From Parasalinivibrio latis (GTDB lineage: Bacteria > Pseudomonadota > Gammaproteobacteria > Enterobacterales > Vibrionaceae), in contig NZ_CP098812.1 in assembly GCF_036825535.1 (NCBI RefSeq), forward strand, positions 3,038,001 to 3,102,000: a DNA stretch of 64,000 nucleotides. Reading direction: 5' to 3'. Shown piece after piece: positions 19,301-34,300 of the stretch. The notes beneath the pieces are model-generated. The model ran no database searches. It was not told where the DNA came from and saw only the letters and a list, made by a program, of their open reading frames with translations. Made by a program: the position numbers and the translations under genes. Numbering within the stretch: position 1 is the first letter of the stretch; each line of letters opens with the position of its first letter.

Positions 19301-22300
19301 GTGGATGCCAACGGCGACTTCAGTATTGATGTCCCGGGCGCTGACCTGGTTGCTGACGCTGATACCCAGATTGATGCCAAGGTTGTCGCCACCGATGCAG
19401 CCGGCAACACCGGTACCATCACCGCCACCAAGGATTACGATACCGATACCACTGGCCCGGATTCCTCTGGCACCACCCTGTCGATTGATGACTTGGCAGG
19501 CGACAACGTTATTAACGCCTCTGAGTCCGGTAATGACGTCACCGTTACCGGTACCGTCTCCGGCGAGTTCAAGACCGGCGATGAAGTCACCCTCACCGTC
19601 AACGGCAAGGACTTTACCGGCACCGTCGATGCCAACGGCGACTTCAGTATTGATGTCCCAGGCGCAGACCTGGTTGCTGACTCTGATACCAAGATTGACG
19701 CCAAGGTTGTCGCCACCGATGCAGCCGGCAACACCGGTACCATCACCGCCACCAAGGATTACGACACCGATACCACCGGCCCAGATAGCTCCGGCACCAC
19801 CCTGACCGTCGATGATGTCACCGCCGATAACGTGGTGAACGCTTCCGAGTCCGACGGCAATGTCGCGGTGACCGGTAAGGTCACTGGCGAGTTTATGTCC
19901 GGCGATACCGTGACGCTGACCGTCAACGGCAAGGACTTTACCGGCACCGTCGATGCCAGCGGCGATTTCAGCATTGATATCCCGGGCGCAGATCTGGTTG
20001 CTGACGCTGATACCAAGATTGACGGCAAGGTTGTCGCCACCGATGCGGCCGGCAACACCGGCACCATTACCGCCACCAAGGATTACGATACCGATACTAC
20101 TGGCCCGGATGCATCCCGCACCACCCTGATCGTGGATGATGTCACCGCCGATAACGTGGTGAATGCCTCCGAGTCCGGCAACGACGTTACGGTCACCGGT
20201 ACTGTCTCCGGCGAGTTCAAGACTGGCGATGAAGTCACCCTGACTGTTAACGGCAAGGACTTTACCGGCACCGTCGATGCCAGCGGCGACTTCAGCATTG
20301 ACGTCCCAGGCGCAGACCTGGTTGCTGACGCTGATACCAAGATTGACGCCAAGGTTGTCGCCACCGATGCGGCCGGCAACACCGGCACCATTACTGCCAC
20401 CAAGGATTACGATACCGATACCACTGGCCCGGATTCCTCAGGCACCACCCTGACCGTGGACGACCTCACCGCCGATAACGTGGTGAATGCCTCGGAGTCC
20501 GGCAACGATGTTACCGTCACCGGTACCGTCTCCGGTGAATTCAAGACCGGCGATGAAGTGACCCTCACCGTCAACGGCAAGGACTTTACCGGCACCGTCG
20601 ATGCCAACGGCGATTTCAGCATTGATATCCCAGGTGCAGATCTGGTCGCTGACGCTGATACCAAGATTGACGCCTCGGTTGTGGCCACCGATGCGGCCGG
20701 CAACACCGGCACCATTACCGCCTCCAAGGACTACGACACCGATACCACTGGCCCGGATAGCTCTACAACCACGCTTACCGTCAATGACGTCACCGCTGAC
20801 AATATCGTTAATGCAACTGAAGCGGGCAGCGTTGTCACGGTTACCGGTAAAGTGACCGGTGAATTCAAAGCCGGTGATACCGTGACGCTCACCGTTAACG
20901 GAAACGACTACCAAGGCAACGTCGATTCCAGCGGTAACTTTGCGATTTCCGTACCCGGCAGCGATCTTAAGAACGATGCCGATACCAAGATTGATGCCTC
21001 TATCAAGGCTACAGATCCGGCTGGCAACCAGGCAGATATCACCACAACTAAAGACTACAACGTCGACACCACTGGCCCTGACTCCTCAGGCACCACCCTG
21101 TCGATTGATGATCTGGCTGGCGACAACGTTATTAACGCCTCGGAGTCCGGTAACGACGTCTCCGTCACTGGTACTGTCTCCGGTGAATTCAAGACCGGCG
21201 ATGAAGTCACCCTCACCGTTAACGGCAAGGACTTTACCGGCACCGTCGATGCCAGCGGCGATTTCAGCATTGATATCCCGGGCGCAGATCTGGTTGCTGA
21301 CGCTGATACCAAGATTGACGGCAAGGTTGTCGCCACCGATGCGGCCGGCAACACCGGCACCATTACCGCCACCAAGGATTACGATACCGATACTACTGGC
21401 CCGGATGCATCCCGCACCACCCTGATCGTGGATGATGTCACCGCCGATAACGTGGTGAATGCCTCCGAGTCCGGCAACGACGTTACGGTCACCGGTACTG
21501 TCTCCGGCGAGTTCAAGACTGGCGATGAAGTCACCCTGACTGTTAACGGCAAGGACTTTACCGGCACCGTCGATGCCAGCGGCGACTTCAGCATTGACGT
21601 CCCAGGCGCAGACCTGGTTGCTGACGCTGATACCAAGATTGACGCCAAGGTTGTCGCCACCGATGCGGCCGGCAACACCGGCACCATTACTGCCACCAAG
21701 GATTACGATACCGATACCACTGGCCCGGATTCCTCAGGCACCACCCTGACCGTGGACGACCTCACCGCCGATAACGTGGTGAATGCCTCGGAGTCCGGCA
21801 ACGATGTTACCGTCACCGGTACCGTCTCCGGTGAATTCAAGACCGGCGATGAAGTGACCCTCACCGTCAACGGCAAGGACTTTACCGGCACCGTCGATGC
21901 CAACGGCGATTTCAGCATTGATATCCCAGGTGCAGATCTGGTCGCTGACGCTGATACCAAGATTGACGCCTCGGTTGTGGCCACCGATGCGGCCGGCAAC
22001 ACCGGCACCATTACCGCCTCCAAGGACTACGACACCGATACCACTGGCCCGGATAGCTCTACAACCACGCTTACCGTCAATGACGTCACCGCTGACAATA
22101 TCGTTAATGCAACTGAAGCGGGCAGCGTTGTCACGGTTACCGGTAAAGTGACCGGTGAATTCAAAGCCGGTGATACCGTGACGCTCACCGTTAACGGAAA
22201 CGACTACCAAGGCAACGTCGATTCCAGCGGTAACTTTGCGATTTCCGTACCCGGCAGCGATCTTAAGAACGATGCCGATACCAAGATTGATGCCTCTATC

Positions 22301-25300
22301 AAGGCTACAGATCCGGCTGGCAACCAGGCAGATATCACCACAACTAAAGACTACAACGTCGACACCACTGGCCCTGACTCCTCAGGCACCACCCTGTCGA
22401 TTGATGATCTGGCTGGCGACAACGTTATTAACGCCTCGGAGTCCGGTAACGACGTCTCCGTCACTGGTACTGTCTCCGGTGAATTCAAGACCGGCGATGA
22501 AGTCACCCTCACCGTTAACGGCAAGGACTTTACCGGCACCGTCGATGCCAGCGGCGATTTCAGCATTGATATCCCGGGCGCAGATCTGGTTGCTGACGCT
22601 GATACCAAGATTGACGGCAAGGTTGTCGCCACCGATGCGGCCGGCAACACCGGCACCATTACTGCCACCAAGGATTACGACACCGATACCACTGGCCCCG
22701 ATTCCTCTGGTACCACCCTGTCGATTGATGATCTGGCTGGCGACAACGTTATTAACGCCTCCGAGTCCGGCAACGACGTTACGGTCACTGGTACTGTCTC
22801 CGGTGAATTCAAGACCGGCGATGAAGTCACCCTCACCGTCAACGGCAAGGACTTTACCGGCACCGTCGAGGCCAACGGCGATTTCAGCATTGATGTCCCG
22901 GGCGCTGACCTGGTTGCTGACGCTGATACCAAGATTGACGCCACGGTTGTCGCCACTGATGCGGCGGGTAACACCGGCACCATCACCGGTACCAAGGATT
23001 ACGATACCGATACCACTGGCCCGGATTCCTCAGGTACCACTCTGTCGATTGATGACTTGGCTGGCGACAACGTTATTAATGCCTCTGAGTCCGGTAATGA
23101 TGTCACCGTTACCGGTACCGTCTCCGGTGAATTCAAGACCGGCGATGAAGTGACCCTCACCGTCAACGGCAAGGACTTTACCGGCACCGTCGATGCCAAC
23201 GGCGATTTCAGTATTGATATCCCAGGAGCAGATCTGGTCGCTGACGCTGATACCAAGATTGACGCCAAGATTGTCGCCACCGATGCGGCCGGCAACACTG
23301 GCACTATCACCGCCACCAAGGATTACGATACCGATACCACTGGCCCGGATAGCTCTACAACCACGCTTACCGTCAATGACGTCACCGCTGACAATATCGT
23401 TAATGCAACTGAAGCGGGCAGCGTTGTCACGGTTACCGGTAAAGTGACCGGTGAATTCAAAGCCGGTGATACCGTGACGCTCACCGTTAACGGAAACGAC
23501 TACCAAGGCAACGTCGATTCCAGCGGTAACTTTGCGATTTCCGTACCCGGCAGCGATCTTATGAACGATGCCGATACCAAGATTGATGCCTCTATCAAAG
23601 CCACAGATCCGGCTGGCAACCAGGCAGATATCACCACAACCAAAGACTACAACGTCGATACCACTGGCCCGGATAGCTCCGGCACGACCCTGTCGATTGA
23701 TGATCTGGCTGGCGACAACGTTATTAACGCCTCCGAGTCCGGCAACGACGTTACGGTCACCGGTACGGTCTCCGGTGAATTCAAGACCGGCGATGAAGTG
23801 ACCCTGACCGTCAACGGCAAGGACTTTACCGGCACTGTCGATGCCAACGGCGACTTCAGTATTGATGTCCCGGGCGCTGACCTGGTTGCTGACGCTGATA
23901 CTAAGATTGACGCCAAGGTTGTCGCCACCGATGCGGCCGGTAACACCGGCACCATCACCGCCACCAAGGATTACGATACCGATACCACTGGCCCAGATTC
24001 CTCTGGTACCGCCCTGTCGATTGATGATCTGGCTGGCGACAACGTTATTAACGCCTCCGAGTCCGGCAATGATGTTACGGTCACCGGTACCGTCTCCGGC
24101 GAGTTCAAGACCGGCGATGAAGTGACCCTCACCGTTAACGGTAAGGACTTCACTGGTACCGTCGATGCCAACGGCGACTTCAGCATTGATGTCCCAGGCG
24201 CTGACCTGGTCGCTGACGCTGATACCAAGATTGACGCCAAGGTAGTCGCTACCGATGCGGCCGGCAATACCGGCACCATCACTGCCACCAAGGATTACGA
24301 CACCGATACCACTGGCCCGGATAGCTCCGGCACGACCCTGTCGATTGATGATCTGGCTGGCGACAATGTTATCAACGCCTCGGAGTCCGGCAACGATGTT
24401 ACGGTCACCGGTACCGTCTCCGGCGAGTTCAAGACCGGCGATGAAGTGACCCTCACCGTCAACGGCAAGGACTTTACCGGCACCGTCGATGCCAACGGCG
24501 ATTTCAGCATCGATGTCCCGGGTGCAGATCTGGTGGCAGATACTGACACCAAGATTGACGCCAAGGTTGTCGCGACCGATGCGGCCGGCAACACTGGCAC
24601 CATTACCGCGACCAAGGATTACGATACCGATACTACTGGCCCGGATTCCTCAGGTACCACCCTGACTGTGGATGATGTCACCGCCGATAACGTGGTGAAT
24701 GCCTCCGAGTCCGGCAACGACGTTACCGTCACCGGTACGGTCTCCGGCGAATTCAAGACCGGCGATGAAGTGACCCTGACCGTTAACGGCAAGGATTTCA
24801 CTGGCACCGTGGATGCCAACGGCGATTTCAGCATTGATGTCCCGGGTGCAGATCTGGTTGCTGACGCTGATACCAAGATTGACGCCAAGGTTGTCGCCAC
24901 CGATGCAGCCGGCAACACCGGTACCATCACCGCCACCAAGGATTACGACACCGATACCACTGGCCCTGATAGCTCCGGCACCACCCTGTCTATTGATGAC
25001 TTGGCAGGCGACAACGTTATTAACGCCTCCGAGTCCGGCAACGATGTTACGGTCACCGGTACCGTCTCCGGCGAGTTCAAGACCGGCGATGAAGTCACCC
25101 TGACCGTCAACGGCAAGGACTTTAGCGGCACCGTGGATGCCAACGGTGACTTCAGCATCGATGTCCCAGGCGCTGATCTGGTTGCTGACGCTGATACCAA
25201 GATTGACGCCAAGGTTGTGGCGACCGATGCGGCCGGCAATACCGGCACCATTACCGCGACCAAGGATTACGATACCGATACTACCGGCCCGGATTCCTCA

Positions 25301-28300
25301 GGCACCATCCTGACCGTGGACGACCTCACTGCCGACAACGTTATTAACGCCTCTGAGTCCGGCAACGACGTTACGGTCACCGGTACCGTCTCTGGCGAGT
25401 TCAAGACCGGCGATGAAGTCACCCTTACCGTTAACGGTAAGGACTTTACCGGCACCGTCGATGCCAACGGCGACTTCAGTATTGATGTCCCAGGTGCAGA
25501 TCTGGTTGCTGACGCTGATACCAAGATTGATGCCAAGGTTGTCGCCACCGATGCGGCCGGCAATACCGGCACCATTACCGCAACCAAGGATTACGATACC
25601 GATACCACTGGCCCGGACTCCTCAGGCACCACCCTGACCGTGGATGATGTCACCGCCGATAACGTGGTGAATGCCTCCGAGTCCGGCGGCAATGTCGCGG
25701 TGACCGGTAAGGTCACCGGCGAGTTTAAATCTGGCGACACCGTGACCCTCACCGTCAACGGCAAGGATTTCACTGGTACCGTCGATGCGGCGGGTAACTA
25801 CTCGATCAATGTCCCCGGCGCTGACCTGGTTGCTGACGCTGATACCAAGATTGATGCCAAGGTTGTCGCCACCGATGCAGCCGGCAACACCGGCACCATT
25901 ACCGCGACCAAGGATTACGATACCGATACTACTGGCCCGGATGCATCCGGCACCACCCTGATCGTGGATGATGTCACCGCCGATAACGTGGTGAATGCCT
26001 CTGAGTCCGGCAACGACGTTACTGTCACCGGTACTGTCTCCGGCGAGTTCAAGACCGGCGATGAAGTGACCCTCACCGTCAACGGCAAGGACTTTACCGG
26101 CACCGTCGATGCCAGCGGCGATTTCAGCATTGATATCCCAGGTGCAGATCTGGTCGCTGACGCTGATACCAAGATTGACGCCTCGGTTGTGGCCACCGAT
26201 GCGGCCGGCAACACCGGCACCATTACCGCCTCCAAGGACTACGACACCGATACCACTGGCCCGGATAGCTCTACAACCACGCTTACCGTCAATGACGTCA
26301 CCGCTGACAATATCGTTAATGCAACTGAAGCGGGCAGCGTTGTCACGGTTACCGGTAAAGTGACCGGTGAATTCAAAGCCGGTGATACCGTGACGCTCAC
26401 CGTTAACGGAAACGACTACCAAGGCAACGTCGATTCCAGCGGTAACTTTGCGATTTCCGTGCCCGGCAGCGATCTTAAGAACGATGCCGACACCAAGATT
26501 GATGCCTCTATCAAAGCCACAGATCCGGCTGGCAACCAGGCAGATATCTCCACAACCAAAGACTATAACGTCGACACCACTGGCCCGAATGCCTCCAGCA
26601 CCACCCTGACAGTGGATGATGTCACCGCCGATAACGTAGTCAACGCTTCCGAGTCCGGCGGCAATGTCGCGGTGACCGGTAAGGTGACCGGCGAATTTAA
26701 GTCTGGCGACACCGTGACCCTGACCGTTAACAGCAAGGACTTCACCGGTACCGTCGATGCGGCGGGCAATTACTCGATCAATGTCTCTGGCGCTGACCTG
26801 GTCGCCGACGCTGATACCAAGATTGACGCCAAGATTGTCGCCACCGATGCAGCCGGTAATAACGGCACCATCACCACAACCAAGGATTACAGTGCCGATA
26901 TTTCTGCAGATGAAGATAATAATCTGTCCATCAATGTCACACCTGTATTCAATGCATCTTTAGGAAATGGCGAAGCCGGCAATGACATCATTTATGGTGG
27001 AGAAGGCAGTGACACAGCTTACGGTGGTGCGGGCGATGATGACATTACAGTTGGAGCAGGAGACATTGCCTTTGGCGGTGCCGGAGATGATGAATTCTTC
27101 GTTGATGCAAGCCTGAGTGGAAACTCTGATATTTCTATCACTGGAGGGGAAACCGACGAAGAAGCAACCATCGATCCTGTTAACAATCCTGGTGGACGCA
27201 TAGGTGACACGCTTGATCTCAGCGGCCTGCAGAATGTTGTTATTACCTACGATGAAACAGAGGCAACTTGGGATGGCACAAAATCAGAAAGTGGCACAGT
27301 TACTTACACCAACGATAACGGTGAAACCGTTACCATTAATTTCTCTGAAATAGAAAATATCCTGACTGGCCCAACATCCAATGTCACCCCGGTGAAAGAA
27401 GTTCCTGATGTTAATCGCCCCGAAGGCATCAGCATTGAAAGTGGGGAAACCGTCAGCGGTGATACAAACAGTAGTTGGACTACAACCACGGTCAATATCA
27501 ATGGTACACCGTACGTAGTATCTACAAGTTGGGGTTACAGCGGTACCGTCGTGATCTCAAAGGTTAACAATGATGGCAGCCTGACAGAAACTGACCGTAT
27601 CACCTACGACTGCAACACTGGAACCGTTGTCAGTACTTCAGGCGGTGACATCACTCAAACGCTTACCGACGCAGGAATTAGCGTTGGCGCGTTGGGGAAC
27701 GGACTTACTCAGTCCAATATTTCTAATATAGACGGACAAGAAACGCTGTTTGTCACCTCTCAGAACTCCCGCTCTTTGACTGCTTGGAGTATCTCAGATG
27801 ACGGCAAGTTATCGCTCAACGGTGGCTTAGACTACATGGGCGGGTCTATCATCCGCGAAAACGTCACGTTTGAGGGCGATGATGGCACCGAGTACATCTA
27901 TGCTGCTCGCACAGGTTCAGACCGAATTGACACCCTGACATACAACCCTTCTACCGGTGACATCACCGAGACCGGTACCACAACGTCTTCTGGTGACGCC
28001 GTTTCCAGTGTCGATGTCATCCGCATTGGTGACAAAGCTTACCTCGCATCTGGAGCTAAGGACGGTATTGGTCTTTATGAGATTGACACCGCGGACGGCA
28101 GCCTTACTCATATTGAAAGCATTACACCTGAGACTGGTTTGGGTACAGGGGTAAGTGTGACCTTTTATACCAACAACGATGGCGCTACTTATGTCGTTTA
28201 CACCAACACCGCAACCGAAACGTCTTACCTCTACAAAGTGGAAGCCAGTGGGCTGACACTGACCGATACGGTTACCGGTGGTGACGGAAACTACTTCACT

Positions 28301-31300
28301 TCTGCTGGTTACATTGACGGTGAACCGATTTTTGTTACCCGCAATGCGGAAGATGGTTTCGACGTTTATACCATCGATGAAAATGGTGATTTCCAGTTCC
28401 AGACAACAGCAACGGGCTTTGACAATGACCGTACACCTCCGGTCGTTGTACAAACAGAAGACGGCAAACACTGGCTGGTTGACGCAGATGGCAACAACGC
28501 GTCGGTAGCCCTGAATATCTATGATCACGCTATAGAAGGGACACAGGATGCTGACACTATCAATGCATCTTACACCGGCGATTCAGAATCTGACCAAATA
28601 GACCACAATGATGCCCCGGATGGATCCAATAATGACTTTGTTGTCGCCCAAGGCGGAAATGACACCATTGATTCCGGAGAAGGTAATGATTCGGTCCTTG
28701 CAGGAAGCGGGAACGATACGGTCCATGGCGGTCAGGGAGATGACCTGATATTGGGTGACGCCAGCGAATCCATTGAAGTGGAAAGCGGCACAGCTGTATC
28801 CACGGGAACCGGAGGTTACTACAATACCACTGTCACTATTGACGGTATCCCGTATGTTATCTCCACATCTGGTGGTTGGAGTGGTTTAGTAACGATTTCG
28901 AAAGTTAATAGTGATGGCTCACTCACTGAAACAGATCGTATTACTTATGACAGCTCTGCAGGTACAGTCATCAGCACATCCGGCGGTGACCTGACTCAGG
29001 CACTCGCGGATGCAAATATCCCTATCGGCGCAATGGGAGCCAAACTCTCACACTCAAATATCAGCAATATAGATGGTGAAGAGACCCTATTCCTGACTTC
29101 GCAAAATACCGGTTCCATTACTACCTGGAATATTTCTTCAGACGGCAAATTGTCACTTGAAGGTGGGCTTAACTTTGGTCATTCCCAGCCAGGAATCAAA
29201 GGGGGAATTGTCAGGGAAAATGTTACATTCGAATCCTCTGATGGCGACATCTATGTTTATGCAACCCGTCCTCAAAATGATCGCATTGACAAGCTGACTT
29301 ATGATCCTGCCACCGGCACTCTGACCGAAACCGGCGAGTCAATCGCTGCTGGCCGATATGTCTCAGCACTGGATATCTCTGAAGTTAACGGAACAACTTA
29401 TTTGGTATCAAGCTCTCGGGAAGGTCTGGACCTATATGTTGTTGACTCATCCACCGGGGAGATGACGCTTTCTCAACATATTGATTCTCCGGTCGGAGAT
29501 GATCTCGCAGTAAGCGGTGTGGAGTTTTATACAACGCCAAACGGTAAAACCTATGCGATCTTTATTCAGTCCGGTGAATCTCATATCTATGAGGTGAACG
29601 AGAATGGTGGACTGACACATACCGATTCTGTAACTGGCGGAGCCACTGCCTCTTACGTTTATTTCTCAACTGCAGGTTATATTGACGGCGAACCTGTTTA
29701 TGTCGCGGCAAATGAAACAGCCGGTGTCGACCTTTACACCATTGGCGCGAATGGTGACTTTATCCACCAGGGGACAGTCACCGGTATTGAAAATGACACC
29801 ACAGCACCGGTTATCGTCCAAACAGAAGATGGTAATTACTGGCTTGTTGATGCTGACGGCAACCGCTCTTCGATCCCTCTTTCGGTTTCTGAGGACGGCA
29901 ACGATATCCTCTTCGGCGACGAAGGTGATGATGAGATTCACGGCCAGGGTGGTGACGATATCCTTACTGGCGGAGCTGGTGATGATTACCTGTCTGGCGG
30001 TGCGGGCAACGACATGCTCATTGGTGATGATGTTGCTGTCACCGGAACAACACTTTCCGGCGTGGACTCAGATGCATCCACAGTAACAGTTACTTACAGC
30101 GATGGAACAAACGAAATCACCGTCGATGCGGTTAAAAACGCTGCTGGTGACTGGATCGTACCAAATACAGATATCAGTGAGCTCGATGACGGTACTATCA
30201 CCGCGACAGTTACTGTGACCGATCATGCTGGCAATACGGCTACCTCCAGTGACACATTCACACTCGATACCACTGCCCCAACAACAGGGGATGGACAGAA
30301 CAGTATCAGTGTCGATTCAGGCGTAACAGGAGCACCAAGTGAGACCGAAGGCGAGAACCTATACACGCTGAACCAGGTATTCACTCATGCAATGACTGGT
30401 CTTGGAGGGAATGGCGGGGCCGTTGGGTTTACCTTCTCTGTCACAGAAAACGCAATGTCCATGACGGTACAGGACAACGACAGCCTGCTGGAAGACAACA
30501 ATGGAACAAATGCTGTTGCAGGAAGCCAATCAAAAGATCTGTCTTCACAAAGTCTTTCTACCCCATTTGGCAATCATGATGAAGGTTCATATGTCCATGC
30601 CCGTGCTTACCAGGAAGTTAAAAACCTGACTACCGGGGAAACCGGACGCATCTATCAGGTTCGAATCGAAAGCTCAGATTACGATCCGACAACTGATGGC
30701 ATGCCTGTCGGCACTACTTATTGGGCCTTCAGCAATGGTTTCAAAGTTAATCCGGGTGACCAAATTGAACTGACCAGCACGTTCAAGTCTGGCGGAAACG
30801 TCGAGTACACCGACCTGTATCTTGATGATAATGACGGTGTGATCAGTGCTTCCGAGCAACGAGGTGTGCCGCTCAGCGGTAAAGTTGAGGCTGATGCCAA
30901 AGTACTTTCTGTTACTGTCACCGACTCTGACGGCAAGACCCATCATGTAAGTTCATCAGATATCACTGTCGCCGCCGACGGCACAGTGACGATTTCACCA
31001 CAAGATTTATCAGAGCTCGCTGATGGTTCACTTACGGTCTCTATGCTCGTAGAGGACTCGAACGGTAACAGGGGTACCGTTACTGACTCAGTCTACAAAA
31101 ACACCTCTGCCGGCCAAGGCACTGTCACTGTCGACTCCATCACCTCAGATGACGTCATTAGTGCAGCTGAAAGCCTGCAAAACATTAAAGTTTCAGGAAC
31201 CGCAGTTGGTGGCGATATTTCTCCGGGTGACACAGTTACTGCTACGGTCAATGGCACCGATTACTCAACAACGGTTGGTGCAGATGGCAGTTGGGAGCTG

Positions 31301-34300
31301 AATGTTTCTGGAAGCGATTTAGCTGCAGATACCAGCTTTGCAGTTAACGTTATTTCTACTGACTCAGCAGGCAATACGGTTACCAGTACCGCTATATCCG
31401 AACACACAGCAGATCTGTCTGCACAGGCTGGTACCGTCTCTGTAAACACCATTACTGCTGACGATGTAATCAATGCTGCAGAAAGCCAGCAGACCATTGC
31501 CGTCTCCGGTACTGCATCCGGCGGGGATATCTCAGCCGGGGATACGGTCTCCATGACCATCAACGGCCAGAGCTACTCCACCACTGTGGGTACCAACGGC
31601 AGTTGGAGTATCAATGTCGACGGCGCTGACCTGGCGGCCGATAACAGCTTTACAGTCAATGTCAGCTCCAGCGATGCAGTGGGTAACACTGTGACCAGTT
31701 CGGCTACTTCGACGCACACTGTCGATCTGTCTGCACAGGCCGGCACTGTATCCGTTAACAACATTACTGCTGACGATGTGATCAATGCAGCGGAAAGCCA
31801 GCAGACCATTGCCGTCTCCGGTACTGCATCCGGCGGGGATATCTCTACCGGGGATACCGTCTCCATGACCATCAACGGCCAGAGCTACACCACCACTGTG
31901 GGTACCAATGGCTCTTGGAGTGTGAATGTTGCCGGCACTGACCTGGCGGCGGATAACAGCTTTACAGTTAATGTCGCCTCAAGCGATGCAGCCGGCAACC
32001 CGGTCACCAGCGCCACGACTTCGACCCACACCGTCGACCTGTCCGCGCAGGCTGGTACTGTTTCTGTAAACAGCATAACCGCTGACGATGTGATCAATGC
32101 TGCAGAAAGCCAGCAGACCATTGCCGTTTCCGGTAAGGCTACCGGCGGCGATATCTCTGTCGGCGACACGGTCTCGATGACCATCAACGGAAAGAGCTAC
32201 ACCACCACCGTTGGCAGTGACGGCAACTGGAGTGTGAATGTTGCTGGCTCTGATTTAGCGGCGGATAACAGCTTTACAGTTAATGTTGCCTCCAGCGATG
32301 CAGCCGGCAACCCGGTCACCAGCTCGGCAACTTCAACGCACACTGTCGATACGTCTGCACAAGCCGGCACGGTGTCCGTCAACAAGATCACTTCTGACGA
32401 TGTCATCAACGCGGCGGAAAGTCAGCAGACCATTGCCGTATCCGGTAAGGCAACCGACGGGGATATCTCTGCCGGGGATATCGTCTCCATGACCATCAAT
32501 GGCAAGTCTTACACCACCACCGTTGACAGCAATGGCAACTGGAGTGTGAATGTTGCTGGCTCTGATTTGGCGGCGGATAACAGCTTTACAGTTAATGTCG
32601 CCTCCAGCGACGCAGCCGGCAACCCGGTCACCAGCTCGGCAATTTCAACGCACACTGTCGATACGTCTGCACAAGCCGGCACGGTGTCCATCAACAAGAT
32701 CACTTCTGACGATGTCATCAACGCGGCGGAAAGTCAGCAGACCATTGCCGTATCCGGTAAGGCAACCGGCGGGGATATTTCTGTCGGCGATACGGTCTCG
32801 ATGACCATCAACGGTAAGAGCTACACCACCACGGTTGACAGCAATGGCAACTGGAGTGTGAATGTTGCTGGCTCTGATTTGGCGGCGGATAACAGCTTTA
32901 CAGTTAATGTCGCCTCCAGCGACGCAGCCGGCAACCCGGTCACCAGCTCGGCAACTTCAACGCACACTGTCGATACGTCTGCACAAGCCGGTACGGTGTC
33001 CGTCAACAAGATCACTTCTGACGATGTCATCAACGCGGCGGAAAGTCAGCAGACCATTGCCGTATCCGGTACTGCATCCGGTGGGGATATTTCTGCCGGG
33101 GATACGGTCTCCATGACCATCAACGGCCAGAGCTACACCACCACAGTGGGTACCAATGGCTCTTGGAGTGTCAATGTCGACGGCGCTGACCTCGCCGCCG
33201 ACAACAGCTTTACCGCGAGTGTCAGCTCAACCGATGCTGCCGGTAACCCAGTGACCAGCTCCACGACTTCGACACACACTGTCGATCTGTCTGCACAGGC
33301 CGGTACAGTATCCGTCAACAAGATCACTTCAGACGATGTAATCAATGCGGCAGAAAGCCAGCAAACCATTGCCGTTTCCGGTAAGGCTACCGGCGGCGAT
33401 ATCTCTGTCGGCGACACGGTTTCGATGACCATCAACGGAAAGAGCTATACCACCACGGTTGGCAGTGATGGCAACTGGAGTGTGAATGTTGCTGGCTCTG
33501 ATTTGGCAGCGGATAACAGCTTTACAGTTAATGTTGCCTCCAGCGATGCAGCCGGCAACCCGGTCACCAGCTCGGCAACTTCAACGCACACTGTCGATAC
33601 GTCTGCACAAGCCGGCACGGTGTCCGTCAACAAGATCACTTCTGACGATGTCATCAACGCGGCGGAAAGTCAGCAGACCATTGCCGTATCCGGTAAGGCA
33701 ACCGACGGGGATATCTCTGCCGGGGATATCGTCTCCATGACCATCAATGGCAAGTCTTACACCACCACCGTTGACAGCAATGGCAACTGGAGTGTGAATG
33801 TTGCTGGCTCTGATTTGGCGGCGGATAACAGCTTTACAGTTAATGTCGCCTCCAGCGACGCAGCCGGCAACCCGGTCACCAGCTCGGCAACTTCAACGCA
33901 CACTGTCGATACGTCTGCACAAGCCGGTACGGTGTCCGTCAACAAGATCACTTCTGACGATGTCATCAACGCGGCGGAAAGTCAGCAGACCATTGCCGTA
34001 TCCGGTACTGCATCCGGTGGGGATATTTCTGCCGGGGATACGGTCTCCATGACCATCAACGGCCAGAACTACACCACCACAGTGGGTACCAACGGCAGTT
34101 GGAATGTCAATGTCGATGGCACGGACCTCGCCGCCGATAACAGCTTTACCGTGAGTGTCAGCTCAACCGATGCTGCCGGCAACCCAGTGACCAGCTCCAC
34201 AACCTCGACGCACACTGTCGACACCACAGCCAATGCAACAATTACGCTAGATACAAATATCACGGCTGATGATGCTATCGACAATTCGGAAGCTGCTGGC

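Noticed and set aside
18473..26896. Regular 324-bp periodicity as a CRISPR or satellite array
   Set aside because: The period is in frame, units are fully coding with Ig-like sequence, and there are no short repeats with unique spacers.
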